This document shows positions 6,685-6,720 of a stretch of 6,720 nucleotides of DNA, one piece after another. Below the pieces are notes generated by a model. It was not told the origin of the DNA. It ran no database searches and saw only the letters and a program-made list of their open reading frames with translations. The stretch is from positions 1 through 6,720 of the forward strand of contig CAKZJN010000272.1 in NCBI GenBank assembly GCA_936943465.1, written 5' to 3'. The position numbers and the translations under genes were made by a program. The stretch is from an uncultured Rhodoferax sp. (GTDB taxonomy: Bacteria > Pseudomonadota > Gammaproteobacteria > Burkholderiales > Burkholderiaceae_C). Every line of letters begins with the position of its first letter. Position 1 is the stretch's first letter.

Positions 6685-6720
6685 TCAGGACTTGGAAGAA
6701 GACCCCTTGGACCGCGCCCG
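6685..6720 (-). CDS. Possible 3' end of an upstream gene (window edge)
   Basis: Reading the minus strand from the window edge, one frame gives RARSKGSSSKS followed by TGA at 6687-6685. A basic, serine-rich tail is a common protein C-terminus, and the orientation matches all the other genes. Eleven codons cannot identify a product, and another frame stays open longer (to about 6558), so this is tentative. The stop is followed by a run of six T residues (plus-strand A run at about 6675-6680) without a convincing stem before it. Confidence 0.3.
   Translation of the reverse strand, partial: RARSKGSSSKS

Noticed and set aside
6621..6720. Plus-strand coding start at ATG 6621 running off the window
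   Set aside because: It begins inside the palindrome loop, has no ribosome-binding site, opposes all other genes and gives an unremarkable Arg/Pro-rich translation.

Overview
The window looks like ordinary chromosomal DNA of a betaproteobacterium, most likely Burkholderiales/Comamonadaceae (Rhodoferax- or Polaromonas-like). The grounds are the moderately high GC, the HslV N-terminus MEQFHGTTI, the gene order GTPase–dksA–STAS protein–hslV–hslU, and a DksA with a long Ala/Lys/Pro-rich N-terminal extension. The lineage is inferred from remembered family resemblance, not from a search. All confident genes lie on the minus strand, so transcription runs from high to low coordinates. No mobile element, tRNA, rRNA or CRISPR array was seen.

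In order of transcription: (1) 6720-6507 holds the possible last codons of an upstream gene, then a large nested imperfect palindrome (6577-6648) and the leader of the next gene. (2) 6506-5325 encodes an RlmI-type 23S rRNA m5C methyltransferase. A hairpin that looks like an intrinsic terminator follows at 5290-5321. (3) 5248-4166 encodes a COG0523/CobW-family GTPase with a 21-histidine insert, probably a metallochaperone. (4) 4100-2844 encodes DksA with a histone-H1-like extension of about 220-290 residues, depending on the start. Its zinc-finger region keeps only one of the four cysteines. (5) 2783-1071 encodes a 570-residue protein with a C-terminal STAS-like domain and an internal duplication. 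(6) 1001-453 is hslV, the peptidase of the HslVU protease. (7) 428-1 is the first third of hslU, its AAA+ unfoldase, cut by the window edge.

HslV and HslU form one ATP-dependent protease and are clearly co-transcribed. A sigma-32-like promoter candidate sits just before hslV. DksA modulates RNA polymerase with ppGpp. A zinc-ligand-poor DksA next to a putative metal-handling GTPase recalls the zinc-starvation pairing of COG0523 proteins with DksA2 in Pseudomonas. Here it may simply be the lineage's normal housekeeping DksA.

I see no clearly new multi-gene system. The least explained items are the STAS/repeat protein upstream of hslV, the palindrome upstream of rlmI, and the DksA extension.
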